Positions 14,818-22,815 of a stretch of DNA of 33,399 bases are shown piece after piece. The stretch is from an uncultured Prevotellaceae bacterium (GTDB taxonomy: Bacteria > Bacteroidota > Bacteroidia > Bacteroidales > Bacteroidaceae): positions 1 to 33,399 of the forward strand of contig ONMR01000021.1 of NCBI GenBank assembly GCA_900318995.1, written 5' to 3'. A program made the position numbers and the translations under genes. The number at the start of each line of letters is the position of its first letter. The first letter of the stretch is position 1. The notes under the pieces were generated by a model. That model saw nothing but the letters and a program-made list of their open reading frames with translations, was not told the origin of the DNA and ran no database searches.

Positions 14818-16506
14818 TCACCATGTGAATCTCAAGCCCACAGGCAGTGTTAATGAGAACGGATGTTCCGTGCGGTAAGTCTCAACCTTGCTGTCTGTAG
14901 GTATAAAGTATTGCATGCCCGGCTCTGTAAACAGTCCTATGCTCGGTGTTATCTTATACTGCAGGCCTATGCTCAGCGTGCCGGAGAACTGCCATGGTGC
15001 ACTTATGAGCGTCTCTTCGCTTGCTTTGTACTGTCCATCCAGATAGTAGTTGGAACGTATCTGTGAGTAAACCGGTATCTCCGTCGTCACTCCTAGACCT
15101 CCGTACAGGCTCCAGTGCTTCTTTTCAATCAGGTTGTAGAGACCCTTAACCGGCACACCTATATAATGGATAGTCTGGTGCTCGTTTATCATATTGCCAC
15201 CTGTGCCCATTTCAAAATCAGACTTGAGACAGCTGTAGCTCAATCCAGTCTCAACGCCCCAACGGTCATCAAGCCTGTACTTCAAGGAAACAGACCAGGT
15301 TACCGGCATACTGTGGTGGCTGTCACGTCTTATCCTGTCCTCCTCGCTGCCGGGGATGTTGGAGTTCCTTATGGCAATCTGCATCACACTGCTGCGGGTT
15401 TGTGCACTGACTGCCCCCGGGTTATTGGCCAGATAATCCGCATAGTCGCTCCAGTTCTCTATACTGCTCGGAATGGTTGAACTATGACCGCCCGGATCCT
15501 GCCACATGGCATTCCTTTCCGGTTTGATGCTGTAAGGCTGATTCAACCTGTCAAGATTGTCAAACCCTCCGGAGTAGGCAAGCAGCATTGTCCATCTCTT
15601 ATTCTCTGTTTTTTTGACATCCTTATACCGGAATGTCAGTTGTGCAGTTTCATCCTTTGGATTGCCAGTTATCCTCAAAACAGATTGTATGGTATCTTCC
15701 TGCTCTTCAGTAGCAGCAAGGACATTAACTGTTTCAAGTGGCATATCAATATCATTATTTAGATTAACAGGTGTCTGCAGGGTGTCATCAGCAAAAGCCG
15801 CCAGTTGTACAGGAGTACGCACAACCCTCGGTCCCTCATTCTCCTCAGGCACAGCAGGCTGCCGTATTTCACCGTCGTGTCTTTCTGTTCCAGGCTTCTC
15901 CTCATCCAGGACAGGATTGTCTTTTTTGAGCATAAAGAACGTGATGTTGGCTATCAGCGCCAACAGCAGGATCCAATACTTTGACATCAGTGAGCGGAGC
16001 ATCTTCTTGGCACGTGCCAGCTGTGATGATGAGGAATGAGGCTCAATGCCAAGAGAATGTGCAATCTCCTTATGGGTCATCCCCTTGAACACAGAAAGAC
16101 GGAACACTTTCCCGTAGCCGTTAGGCAGGCTGTCTATCAGTCGCATCACCTCCATCAGCGGGACCCCGCGCACTCCGTTCTGTTCGTCATCCGCTGCAAG
16201 TGTTTCCGCCTCGGCCGTCTCTTCCAGCATCACGGTAGGTCTTGCCTTCTGCCTGTCTTTGTATTTTGACGCCACATTCCTTACAATGGCCATCATCCAC
16301 GATTCCGCTTTCTCCGTATCATTCAGTTTGTCAAATGATGTAAGTATAATAATGAAAGCGTCATGCAGCACATCCTCAACCGTAGGCTCGTCCGGAAAAT
16401 AACGTCGGCATACGCTCTTCATCCTCGGAGCGTATGCCTTATAAAGTTCGCTAAGGGCATCTTCATCCCCTTGTCTGCACCGTTCAATCAGCCGTGTTAT
16501 CTCCAT
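14818..16506 (-). CDS. ECF sigma factor fused to an outer-membrane beta-barrel through one membrane helix
   Basis: Residues 1-172 are a complete ECF sigma-70 factor: region 2 (RQGDEDALSELYKAYAPRM to VEDVLHDAFIIILTSF, about 11-58) and region 4 (SLPNGYGKVFRLSVFKGMTHKEIAHSLGI with the recognition helix SSSSQLARAKKMLRSLM, to 174). A transmembrane segment follows at once (177-193, YWILLLALIANITFFML), then an acidic, Pro-rich periplasmic linker to about 300. The rest is a beta-strand-rich domain with alternating hydrophobics and aromatics (SVSLKYRLDDRWGVETGLSY, GLYGGLGVTTEIPV-like strands) ending in LPVGLRFTW, as in outer-membrane beta-barrels. The frame is unbroken at 562 residues. Ordinary ECF factors are about 160-200 residues, and in this phylum the membrane/barrel part is usually expected in a separate downstream gene. 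It could sense the outer membrane directly and be released by proteolysis. Confidence 0.82.
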   Translation of the reverse strand: MEITRLIERCRQGDEDALSELYKAYAPRMKSVCRRYFPDEPTVEDVLHDAFIIILTSFDKLNDTEKAESWMMAIVRNVASKYKDRQKARPTVMLEETAEAETLAADDEQNGVRGVPLMEVMRLIDSLPNGYGKVFRLSVFKGMTHKEIAHSLGIEPHSSSSQLARAKKMLRSLMSKYWILLLALIANITFFMLKKDNPVLDEEKPGTERHDGEIRQPAVPEENEGPRVVRTPVQLAAFADDTLQTPVNLNNDIDMPLETVNVLAATEEQEDTIQSVLRITGNPKDETAQLTFRYKDVKKTENKRWTMLLAYSGGFDNLDRLNQPYSIKPERNAMWQDPGGHSSTIPSSIENWSDYADYLANNPGAVSAQTRSSVMQIAIRNSNIPGSEEDRIRRDSHHSMPVTWSVSLKYRLDDRWGVETGLSYSCLKSDFEMGTGGNMINEHQTIHYIGVPVKGLYNLIEKKHWSLYGGLGVTTEIPVYSQIRSNYYLDGQYKASEETLISAPWQFSGTLSIGLQYKITPSIGLFTEPGMQYFIPTDSKVETYRTEHPFSLTLPVGLRFTW

Positions 16507-16564
16507 CGCAAGCCTACAATGCCTTTCTTAGATATAGTCCGCAAACCAACGAAAATACTGCATG

Positions 16565-16572
16565 CAAACATA
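16565..16572 (-). promoter_or_regulatory. Possible -7 box (TATGTTTG) for the sigma/beta-barrel gene
   Basis: CAAACATA on the plus strand reads TATGTTTG leftwards, 59 bp before the ATG. No clear -33 box is seen. An ECF-type self-dependent promoter could also be present but cannot be picked out by eye. Confidence 0.35.
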
Positions 16573-17002
16573 CAGAAAATGCCGTTTATTTTTTATTGCC
16601 TTGCCATTTCAGTCATCACTCGGATAAACTCCCTTTGATGTACTGGGGAGCTACCTTTGAGTATAAGACTTTATCGTAATTGTACCCAGGTATAATCCAC
16701 CATCAGTATAAATGATACTATCAGTCCACAAACAAGCCATAAATGCCATATTTCCGTACTACAAGCCATCCGTTACCCATATATCCAAATCTCAGCAACC
16801 ACCGCCACAACCCCGATATCGCACCGGCGGACAAAAGACGGACGAAATTACATGAAACATCAACCTGGCTTGTATGAAACACGTACGCAAACACTTCACA
16901 CATCAATCCGCCACACATGAAAAACGTCCGGATTAAAACCGCCTGCAGACCCGCATCGGTCCAAAAACGAACGCATTCAGATGTTCTACGCAGGATTTTC
17001 CG
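16573..17002. other. Gene-free stretch
   Basis: I see no supported gene, hairpin with T-tract or repeat in these 430 bases. The minus-strand frame across 16721-17218 runs into the opposite strand of the 17036 gene and has poor protein character, so I treat it as a shadow. Confidence 0.5.
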
Positions 17003-17010
17003 TAACTTTG
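17003..17010 (+). promoter_or_regulatory. -7 box (TAACTTTG) for the 17036 gene
   Basis: TAACTTTG lies 26 bp before the ATG and fits TAnnTTTG. The -33 region is weak. Confidence 0.5.
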
Positions 17011-17035
17011 AGAAGTAATTTAATACCATATCATT

Positions 17036-17731
17036 ATGCCTAAGTTCCATCCCACCACACTTATAGAAGATTGCTGGTCCAGTATTGGCAATATCACCTT
17101 CTTCCACCGTGACGGCAAATGCTTCTACAAGCGCAAGCCCTACACCGTGTTCCGTGGTACCGCAGCCCAGCTTGACCAGGCTCAGGTCCATCACCGCGCA
17201 ATACTTGCCTGGCAGCATCTGTCACACAGTGTCCAACTGCTGTGGAACCATTACGCCAGTTCCGTTCCGTCCCATCGTCCGCCGTATGACAACAATCACC
17301 ACATCAGCGGCTACAATCTCTTCGTCAGCGCCTATCACGGTTTCGCACAGCTCGGCCGTGAACACATACCTGAACCGCAACCATTCCCGGAGTTCCCCTC
17401 TGCAGCTCTTGAGCTCCTGCAGATAATACCAGGTTCAGAAGTGGCAACCCTCCGCTGCTGCCTCACGCTGGCTGACACCGCCCATCCAGAACGCTGGCAT
17501 CTATCTGCCAAGATCCAGCTCACCGCTCCAGGCGTGGGCTTCAACCCCGGCCTGATGCGCATCTACAGACCTACATCCGTCAGCCCTGTATCCATCGGCC
17601 CAACCACAAGCACAAGGGCCGTGACCTTCACAGTCACAGCCCCTAATAATATGAATGAGTACCAAGCCCACATACGCTACCGCCTCATCGACTCAATTAC
17701 CGGCTACCGCAACAATTGGAAAAAATCATAG
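17036..17731 (+). CDS. Hypothetical protein, DUF6266-like architecture
   Basis: The 231-residue protein has an N-terminal beta segment with basic residues (GNITFFHRDGKCFYKRKPY) and then a helical block, AQLDQAQVHHRAILAWQHL followed by LLWNHYA. HISGYNLFVSAYHGF follows at about residue 90. A beta-rich C-terminal domain ends YQAHIRYRLIDSITGYRNN. The same order (basic N-terminus, helix with a W..L...WN..A pattern, SG-NL(F/Y) motif, C-terminal RY...TG) occurs in the two proteins encoded at 30721-32531 and 32631-33399. From memory this resembles the Bacteroidota DUF6266 group, whose function is unknown. It has no signal peptide. Codon use is strongly C-rich, like the amidase-like and spanin-like genes. 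It stands alone with its own promoter. Confidence 0.6.
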   Translation: MPKFHPTTLIEDCWSSIGNITFFHRDGKCFYKRKPYTVFRGTAAQLDQAQVHHRAILAWQHLSHSVQLLWNHYASSVPSHRPPYDNNHHISGYNLFVSAYHGFAQLGREHIPEPQPFPEFPSAALELLQIIPGSEVATLRCCLTLADTAHPERWHLSAKIQLTAPGVGFNPGLMRIYRPTSVSPVSIGPTTSTRAVTFTVTAPNNMNEYQAHIRYRLIDSITGYRNNWKKS

Positions 17732-17792
17732 TGTCATCATGTCAATAAATTAGGTAACATATCAACAAGTTATCATCTATTCCTTTTTGCAT

Positions 17793-17800
17793 TATCTTTG
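17793..17800 (+). promoter_or_regulatory. -7 box (TATCTTTG) for the two-component operon
   Basis: TATCTTTG ends 18 bp before the ATG at 17819, giving a very short 5' leader. This argues against the in-frame TTG at 17813 as the start. Confidence 0.6.
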
Positions 17801-17818
17801 CCTTCCAGATAATTGACA

Positions 17819-19156
17819 ATGATGTTGAAAAAAGGAAAAGTACTGGTTGTCGATGACAACGCAGGAATACGCAAGGCACTTGATATGCTGCTTCCACTTC
17901 ATTTCGGTGAGGTAAAGACCATACCTTCACCCGTTCAGCTGGTCAGCACCATAGGCACATTCCGCCCTGATGTTATCCTGCTTGACATGAACTTCAATAC
18001 AGACATCAATACAGGTAATGAAGGCCTCTATTGGATAAATGAGATAAAGCGCATAGCTCCTGATATTGAGGTGGTCCTTTTCACTGCGTATGCCGACGTA
18101 CAGCTTGCTGTTGAGGGCATGAAACGCGGTGCGTTTGATTTCATCGTCAAGCCCTGGGATAATGACAAGCTTGTAACCGTACTTAAAGCCGCCCTTGACA
18201 AGAGCCGCAAGGTTGTCAGGCCATCGGCTACCACCGGTAAGGATATGTACTGGGGAGAATCCCCAAGGATGCTTGAGATAAAGCATCAGCTTGAAAAGAT
18301 TGCCCCTACCGATGCTACGGTGCTCATAACCGGAGAGAACGGAACCGGTAAGGACGTGCTGGCACGTGAGATACATGCGGCAAGCCTCCGTAACGGTAAG
18401 CCCATGGTTGCTGTCGATGCCGGTGCCATAACAGAGACCCTGTTTGAGAGTGAGCTGTTCGGTCATGTAAAGGGAGCTTTCACCGATGCCCATACTGACC
18501 ATGCGGGAAAGTTTGAGCAGGCTAATGGCAGTACGCTGTTTATGGATGAAATAGGCAATATACCTCTGCATCTGCAGGCCAAGCTGCTGCGTGCCATTCA
18601 GAACCGCGACATAGTACGCGTGGGAGGTACAACCCCCATACCTGTAGATATAAGGCTTATCTGTGCCACAAACACGGATCTGGGAAAACTGGTGCGTGAG
18701 GACCGGTTCCGCGAGGACCTCTATTACAGGATAAACACGGTGCATATAGAACTGCCGCCATTAAGGGAGCGCCGTGATGACATAATCCCTCTTGCCATGC
18801 GTTTCCTTAACAGATACGCGGAGAAATATCACAGACCGTTGCAGGGAATAGACGCTGCGGCACAGGGTGCACTCACTACGCACAGCTGGAGCGGCAATAT
18901 ACGTGAACTGCAGAACTGCATAGAGAAAGCCGTGATACTGTCAGACGGCAGTATGATAGGCCGTGATGACATAGGCTTTGAGACATCGCAGGCGCTTGCC
19001 GGCAAGCTGCATGAGACTATGCCCGATGGCTATGACGAGGAGCGTCTGGTGCGTGACGCCATGACACGCTGCCGTGGCAATATATCGGCAGCAGCCAAGA
19101 TGATGGGCGTGAGCCGTCCCACATTCTATGCCAAACTCAAAAAGTACGGACTCTGA
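17819..19156 (+). CDS. NtrC-family response regulator (sigma-54 activator)
   Basis: The domain order is receiver, AAA+ ATPase, Fis-type helix-turn-helix, about 445 residues. The receiver (1-125) has the acidic pocket (LVVDDNAG), the phosphorylatable Asp in VILLDMNF and the Lys in IVKPWDND. The AAA+ domain has Walker A GENGTGKD, the sigma-54 contact loop as GAFTDA (consensus GAFTGA), Walker B LFMDEIGN and the arginine-finger region ERRDDI. The C-terminus has CRGNISAAAKMMGVSRPTFYAKLKKYGL, a DNA-binding helix pair. I chose the ATG at 17819 over the in-frame TTG at 17813 because the promoter is so close. Its stop overlaps the kinase start (TGATG). The cognate target is almost certainly the sigma-54 promoter at 20127. 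Confidence 0.95.
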   Translation: MMLKKGKVLVVDDNAGIRKALDMLLPLHFGEVKTIPSPVQLVSTIGTFRPDVILLDMNFNTDINTGNEGLYWINEIKRIAPDIEVVLFTAYADVQLAVEGMKRGAFDFIVKPWDNDKLVTVLKAALDKSRKVVRPSATTGKDMYWGESPRMLEIKHQLEKIAPTDATVLITGENGTGKDVLAREIHAASLRNGKPMVAVDAGAITETLFESELFGHVKGAFTDAHTDHAGKFEQANGSTLFMDEIGNIPLHLQAKLLRAIQNRDIVRVGGTTPIPVDIRLICATNTDLGKLVREDRFREDLYYRINTVHIELPPLRERRDDIIPLAMRFLNRYAEKYHRPLQGIDAAAQGALTTHSWSGNIRELQNCIEKAVILSDGSMIGRDDIGFETSQALAGKLHETMPDGYDEERLVRDAMTRCRGNISAAAKMMGVSRPTFYAKLKKYGL

Positions 19157-20028
19157 TGACCATCTGGACCGTCATATTGATTGTACTGGCCGCAGTAATT
19201 ATCACTGCAGTGACAGCGGTCATACTCACCCGTCGCAGTGACCGCCGCAAGGTGGCCTATATGATGGATGCCCTTGAGGATGGTGAGCTAAACTTCTCTT
19301 TCCGTGACAAGAACCGCTTTAACCGCACACTCAACCGCATACGCACCATATTTGAGCAGCAGCGGCAGCAGCATGAGCAGGACTCCTGGACCAAGCTTAT
19401 CAGGGTGCTCACCCATGAGATAATGAACACCATATCGCCTGTGGCATCACTTAGCGATACGCTCTCCAAGTCAATGGATGAGAACGGCCACAGTGAACTT
19501 GACGTAAAGGCCGGTCTTGAAACCATTTCGTCATCCTCCAAGAACCTTATCAAGTTTGTAGAGACCTACCGTCAGCTTAGCGGTGTGGCACGTCCGGTGC
19601 GTAAGGCCATAATGGTAGAGGAACTTATCAATAAGGTGTTCGCATTGGGCAATGAGATGGCTCCGAAGGGCGTTACATGCCGGTTCCAAGCACAAGAACC
19701 AGACCTTATGATTTATGCCGATGAAGGGCAGATTTCCCAGATCCTGATAAACCTTGTCAAGAACGCTGTCCAGGCCGGCGCATCAGAAATAACAATTACA
19801 GGCAGTATGGGAAAGGAGGATGAGGTGATACTAAATGTGGCCAATAACGGCCAGCCCATATCCCCCGAGAGCCAGGAACAGATATTCGTGCCGTTTTTCA
19901 CCACCAAGAAAAAAGGCAGCGGCATAGGCCTCAGCATATCGCGTCAGATAATGCGCAACCACAACGGCAGCATAGAGCTCACCCGCAGTGACTCCACCGC
20001 CACTGTTTTCACACTTATTTTCCGTTGA
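19156..20028 (+). CDS. Sensor histidine kinase of the NtrC-type pair
   Basis: The 290-residue kinase has one N-terminal membrane helix (about 4-25), a short linker with a coiled coil (FEQQRQQHEQDSW), a dimerisation/phosphoacceptor domain with the H-box LTHEIMNTISP (His near residue 87), and an HATPase domain with N-box QILINLVKNAVQA, G1 VANNGQPI and G2 GSGIGLSISRQI. There is essentially no periplasmic sensor domain, so it probably senses through its membrane helix, the linker or a partner, a plan resembling intramembrane-sensing kinases that guard export systems. It phosphorylates the upstream regulator, with which it overlaps by one base. The operon probably ends here, before the palindrome cluster. 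Confidence 0.93.
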   Translation: MTIWTVILIVLAAVIITAVTAVILTRRSDRRKVAYMMDALEDGELNFSFRDKNRFNRTLNRIRTIFEQQRQQHEQDSWTKLIRVLTHEIMNTISPVASLSDTLSKSMDENGHSELDVKAGLETISSSSKNLIKFVETYRQLSGVARPVRKAIMVEELINKVFALGNEMAPKGVTCRFQAQEPDLMIYADEGQISQILINLVKNAVQAGASEITITGSMGKEDEVILNVANNGQPISPESQEQIFVPFFTTKKKGSGIGLSISRQIMRNHNGSIELTRSDSTATVFTLIFR

Positions 20029-20035
20029 TTCTTTA

Positions 20036-20123
20036 GTGTAAAGGGTTTACACAAAAGTGTAAAGCTTTACACTTCTTTACACATTGCCAAAATGGAAATA
20101 ACTCTGTAAATCAGTGTTTTACA
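20036..20123 (+). promoter_or_regulatory. Cluster of GTGTAAA/TTTACAC palindromes (upstream activator sites)
   Basis: GTGTAAAGGGTTTACAC (20036-20052) and GTGTAAAGCTTTACAC (20057-20072) are near-adjacent palindromes. A half site TTTACAC (20076-20082) and an inverted pair TGTAAA-N7-TTTACA (20105-20123) follow. They are centred about 110, 90, 75 and 40 bp before the predicted start site, where NtrC-type activators bind. The response regulator encoded just upstream is the obvious ligand. Confidence 0.8.
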
Positions 20124-20126
20124 TTT

Positions 20127-20144
20127 TTGGCACGGAGGTTGCAT
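20127..20144 (+). promoter_or_regulatory. Sigma-54 promoter of the efflux operon
   Basis: TTGGCACGGAGGTTGCAT matches the sigma-54 consensus TGGCACG-N4-TTGC(A/T), with GG and GC exactly 12 bp apart. Transcription should begin near 20154. This excludes a coding start at the TTG at 20127, which is part of the promoter itself. Confidence 0.92.
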
Positions 20145-20152
20145 TGTAAATG

Positions 20153-20167
20153 GTGTAAATGTTTACA
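20153..20167 (+). promoter_or_regulatory. Palindrome over the predicted transcription start
   Basis: GTGTAAATGTTTACA has the same half sites as the upstream cluster but lies on the expected start of transcription. It may be a low-affinity site by which high regulator levels damp the operon. Confidence 0.55.
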
Positions 20168-20180
20168 ACGTGACTTTACT

Positions 20181-21509
20181 ATGAACCTGAGACTTTTTTG
20201 TTTGACGATAGTTATGGCGGCTGGCGGTTCCGTAAGCCTTCACGGACAGGTCATGGGCCTTAAGGACTGTATGGAATATGCCATATCAAACTCCACCAAG
20301 GTCCGGATACGGAACGCCCAGTCCGCTGATGCCCGTATTGCACGGCGTGATGCCGTGCTCAGGGCGTTCATGCCGTCCATCAGCGCCGACAGCTACGCCT
20401 ATTATAACTTCGGCCGCAGCATAGACCCGCAGACCAACACCTATTTCAATCAGACATCATTCCATAACAGCTACGGCATAAGTGCCGGCATCATCCTTTT
20501 TGACGGTTTCAGTGCCGTCAACAACATGCGTATCTCCAAGACCGGACTTGACATATCCCAGTCACAAGAAAGGCAGGCCCAGGCCGATATCTGTCTGGCG
20601 GTGATGGAGGCATACTACAACGCAGTCTATTATTCTCGCCTCGCATCGATATATCAGGAGCGTGTAAATACCGTCCAGACCATGCTTGACAAGATACACC
20701 GTCAGGAGCAGCTTGGACAGAAAGGATATGCCGATGTCATCCAGGCAGAGTCTGATTTGGCAGACTCAGAATATGAGTTGGTCAATGCCCGTAACATGAG
20801 CCGTGACCAGCTCACCATACTCTCTGACCTGATGTTCTGGCCTGATGACAGACCGCTCCTTATAGATACGATTCTTCCTCTTCCGGATAAGTTGCAGGAT
20901 ATGGCATTTGAATCCGCTGACGCAGCACTTGAAAATAATCCGGACTACAGGATTGCTGCAGCAAACCTGCTTAACAGCCAGAGGGAACTCAGCACAGCAC
21001 GCTGGCAGCTGTTTCCCAAGCTCTCACTCTATGCCGGTTGGAACACCAACTACTTTACCATGGACGGCAGCACAACGGCACCATTTGCAGAGCAGTTCCG
21101 AAACAACAGCGGTGAGTACGTGCAGCTTTCGCTTTCCATCCCTCTGTTTGACAGACTGCAGAAACACTCCACGGTGGCACGTAAGCGTAACGCACTGACA
21201 GTAGCCCAGGCCGAGAAGGAGCAGAAGAGCCGTGAGATTGAACAGGAATACCGCCGTGCCACACAAGACTGCGAGGGTGCCATTGAGGCCTATCGTCAGG
21301 CTGCCGGTAAGGCTGACATTCAGGAGGAGGCCTACCGACTGAACCTTAAGAAACTTGAGCAGGGGCTGGTGTCGCAGCTTGAGTTCAGGGCTATAAATGA
21401 TGCATTGCTCAAGTCTAAGGCCGACCTCATGAACTCTCTTTTCAAACTGCTCATCAAACAGAGTGTAGTAAGATATTATGAGGGCGTTGATTATATTGAC
21501 CAGAATTAA
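20181..21509 (+). CDS. TolC-family outer-membrane efflux channel
   Basis: TolC-type trimers form the outer-membrane duct of tripartite exporters. The correct start is ATG 20181 (MNLRLFCLTIVMAAGGSVSLHGQ, a clean Sec signal peptide), since upstream in-frame codons lie inside the sigma-54 promoter. The mature protein shows the two-fold repeated OEP layout: MGLKDCMEYAISNSTKVRIRNA near the start, long helical hairpins (QSQERQAQADICLAVMEAYYNAVYYSRL), strands around FGRSIDPQTNTYFNQ, and a second repeat ending KLEQGLVSQLEFRAINDALLKSKADLMNSLF. At 442 residues it is of normal size. The adaptor gene follows after 24 bp in the same operon. Confidence 0.93.
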   Translation: MNLRLFCLTIVMAAGGSVSLHGQVMGLKDCMEYAISNSTKVRIRNAQSADARIARRDAVLRAFMPSISADSYAYYNFGRSIDPQTNTYFNQTSFHNSYGISAGIILFDGFSAVNNMRISKTGLDISQSQERQAQADICLAVMEAYYNAVYYSRLASIYQERVNTVQTMLDKIHRQEQLGQKGYADVIQAESDLADSEYELVNARNMSRDQLTILSDLMFWPDDRPLLIDTILPLPDKLQDMAFESADAALENNPDYRIAAANLLNSQRELSTARWQLFPKLSLYAGWNTNYFTMDGSTTAPFAEQFRNNSGEYVQLSLSIPLFDRLQKHSTVARKRNALTVAQAEKEQKSREIEQEYRRATQDCEGAIEAYRQAAGKADIQEEAYRLNLKKLEQGLVSQLEFRAINDALLKSKADLMNSLFKLLIKQSVVRYYEGVDYIDQN

Positions 21510-21533
21510 ATAGTAAGATAAAAACAACACAAT

Positions 21534-22790
21534 ATGGACAGGATAATAGAACGTAAGAAAGGTTTCGGGGCCGCTTTCACTAAGAGAGCGCTGCCGTACT
21601 GGCTGGGTGCCCTGTTTGTGGCGTTTATCATCTACCTGATTGCACGCCCCAATGACAAGACACTGCGCATATCAAAGGATACTGTTACCATATCCCAAGC
21701 ACGTAAGGGTGAGTTCAATGACTACATCCGCATAAGCGGTCGCGTACAGCCCATGACCACCATACAACTCAGCCCCCAGGAGGGCGGTATAGTACAGGAG
21801 ATACTCATTGAGGAGGGCTCACCAGTCAAGGCCGGCGATGCCATACTGGTTCTCTCCAATGACAACCTTGACCTGCAGATTCTTAACTCTGAGGCAGAGC
21901 TTGCCGAGAAGGAGAACATACTGCGCAACACACAGATACAGATGGAACAGCAGAAACTTGACGTGCGCCAGAACCAGTTGGAATACGGCACGCAGGTGGA
22001 TCGTCTGCGCCGTGCTTACGAGCAGCAGAAATCGCTTTATGAGGATAAGCTCATTGCCCGTGAGGAGTATCTTAAGGCCGAAGAGGATTACCGCCTGGCA
22101 CAGCAGAAATATGAACTGATAGATGAGCGTTCGCGTCAGGACAGCCTATTCCGCGGCACACAGATAGACCGCATGGAAGAGTCTCTGGAGAACATGCAGC
22201 TCAATATGCAGATGATACGCAAGCGCAAGAGCAACCTGATAGTAAAAGCTCCCATAGACGGAGAGCTTGGCCTGCTTGATGTAGTGCTTGGCCAAAGCAT
22301 AGCCAGCGGCACCAAGATAGGCCAGATAAACAGCGTAGGTGTATATAAGGTGGAGGCCCAGATTGACGAGCACTACATAGACCGTGTTGTGTCAGGCCTG
22401 GAGGCTACTTTTGAGCGTCAGGGCGATACCTATTCAACAGTAATCCGCAAGGTCTACCCTGAGGTACGTGACGGCAAGTTTAAGGCTGATTTCAAGTTCT
22501 CAGGCCAGCAGCCCGATAACATTCGCTCCGGCCAGACCTACTACCTGAACCTCCAGCTGGGCCAGCCCGAAGAGGCTGTAATCATACCGCGCGGTACCTT
22601 CTACCAGAAGACCGGCGGAAAGTGGATATATGTGGTTAACAAGGATGGCACCAAGGCCGTCAAGAGAGAGATACGCATAGGCCGCCAAAACCCGCAGTAC
22701 TACGAGGTGCTTGAAGGCCTGCAGCCTGGTGAGAAAGTGATAACCTCCGGATATGACACATTCGGTGATAGTGATGTACTGGTATTCTGA
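21534..22790 (+). CDS. Periplasmic adaptor (membrane fusion protein, MacA/HlyD type)
   Basis: The 418-residue adaptor links the inner-membrane ABC transporter to the TolC-like duct. It has one N-terminal membrane helix (about 20-38, LPYWLGALFVAFIIYLIA), a first lipoyl half (ISGRVQPMTTIQLSPQEGGIVQEILIEEGSPVKAGDAILVL), a long alpha-hairpin of coiled coil (about 115-225, EAELAEKENILRNTQIQMEQQ and following), the second lipoyl half (LIVKAPIDGELGLLDVVLGQSI), a beta-barrel domain and a C-terminal membrane-proximal part ending LEGLQPGEKVITSG. The pairing with a separate MacB-like ATPase and permeases indicates a MacAB-type exporter and not an RND pump. Confidence 0.92.
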   Translation: MDRIIERKKGFGAAFTKRALPYWLGALFVAFIIYLIARPNDKTLRISKDTVTISQARKGEFNDYIRISGRVQPMTTIQLSPQEGGIVQEILIEEGSPVKAGDAILVLSNDNLDLQILNSEAELAEKENILRNTQIQMEQQKLDVRQNQLEYGTQVDRLRRAYEQQKSLYEDKLIAREEYLKAEEDYRLAQQKYELIDERSRQDSLFRGTQIDRMEESLENMQLNMQMIRKRKSNLIVKAPIDGELGLLDVVLGQSIASGTKIGQINSVGVYKVEAQIDEHYIDRVVSGLEATFERQGDTYSTVIRKVYPEVRDGKFKADFKFSGQQPDNIRSGQTYYLNLQLGQPEEAVIIPRGTFYQKTGGKWIYVVNKDGTKAVKREIRIGRQNPQYYEVLEGLQPGEKVITSGYDTFGDSDVLVF

Positions 22791-22815
22791 TAATAATTAT
22801 GATATTTTTGAAAAT

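Noticed and set aside
16721-17218. 165-codon minus-strand frame
   Set aside because: It overlaps the start of the 17036 gene, has no family resemblance and no promoter, and its composition is that of a shadow.
17813-17818. TTG start for the response regulator
   Set aside because: It lies only about 7 bp from the expected transcription start, and the ATG at 17819 gives the normal receiver-domain N-terminus.
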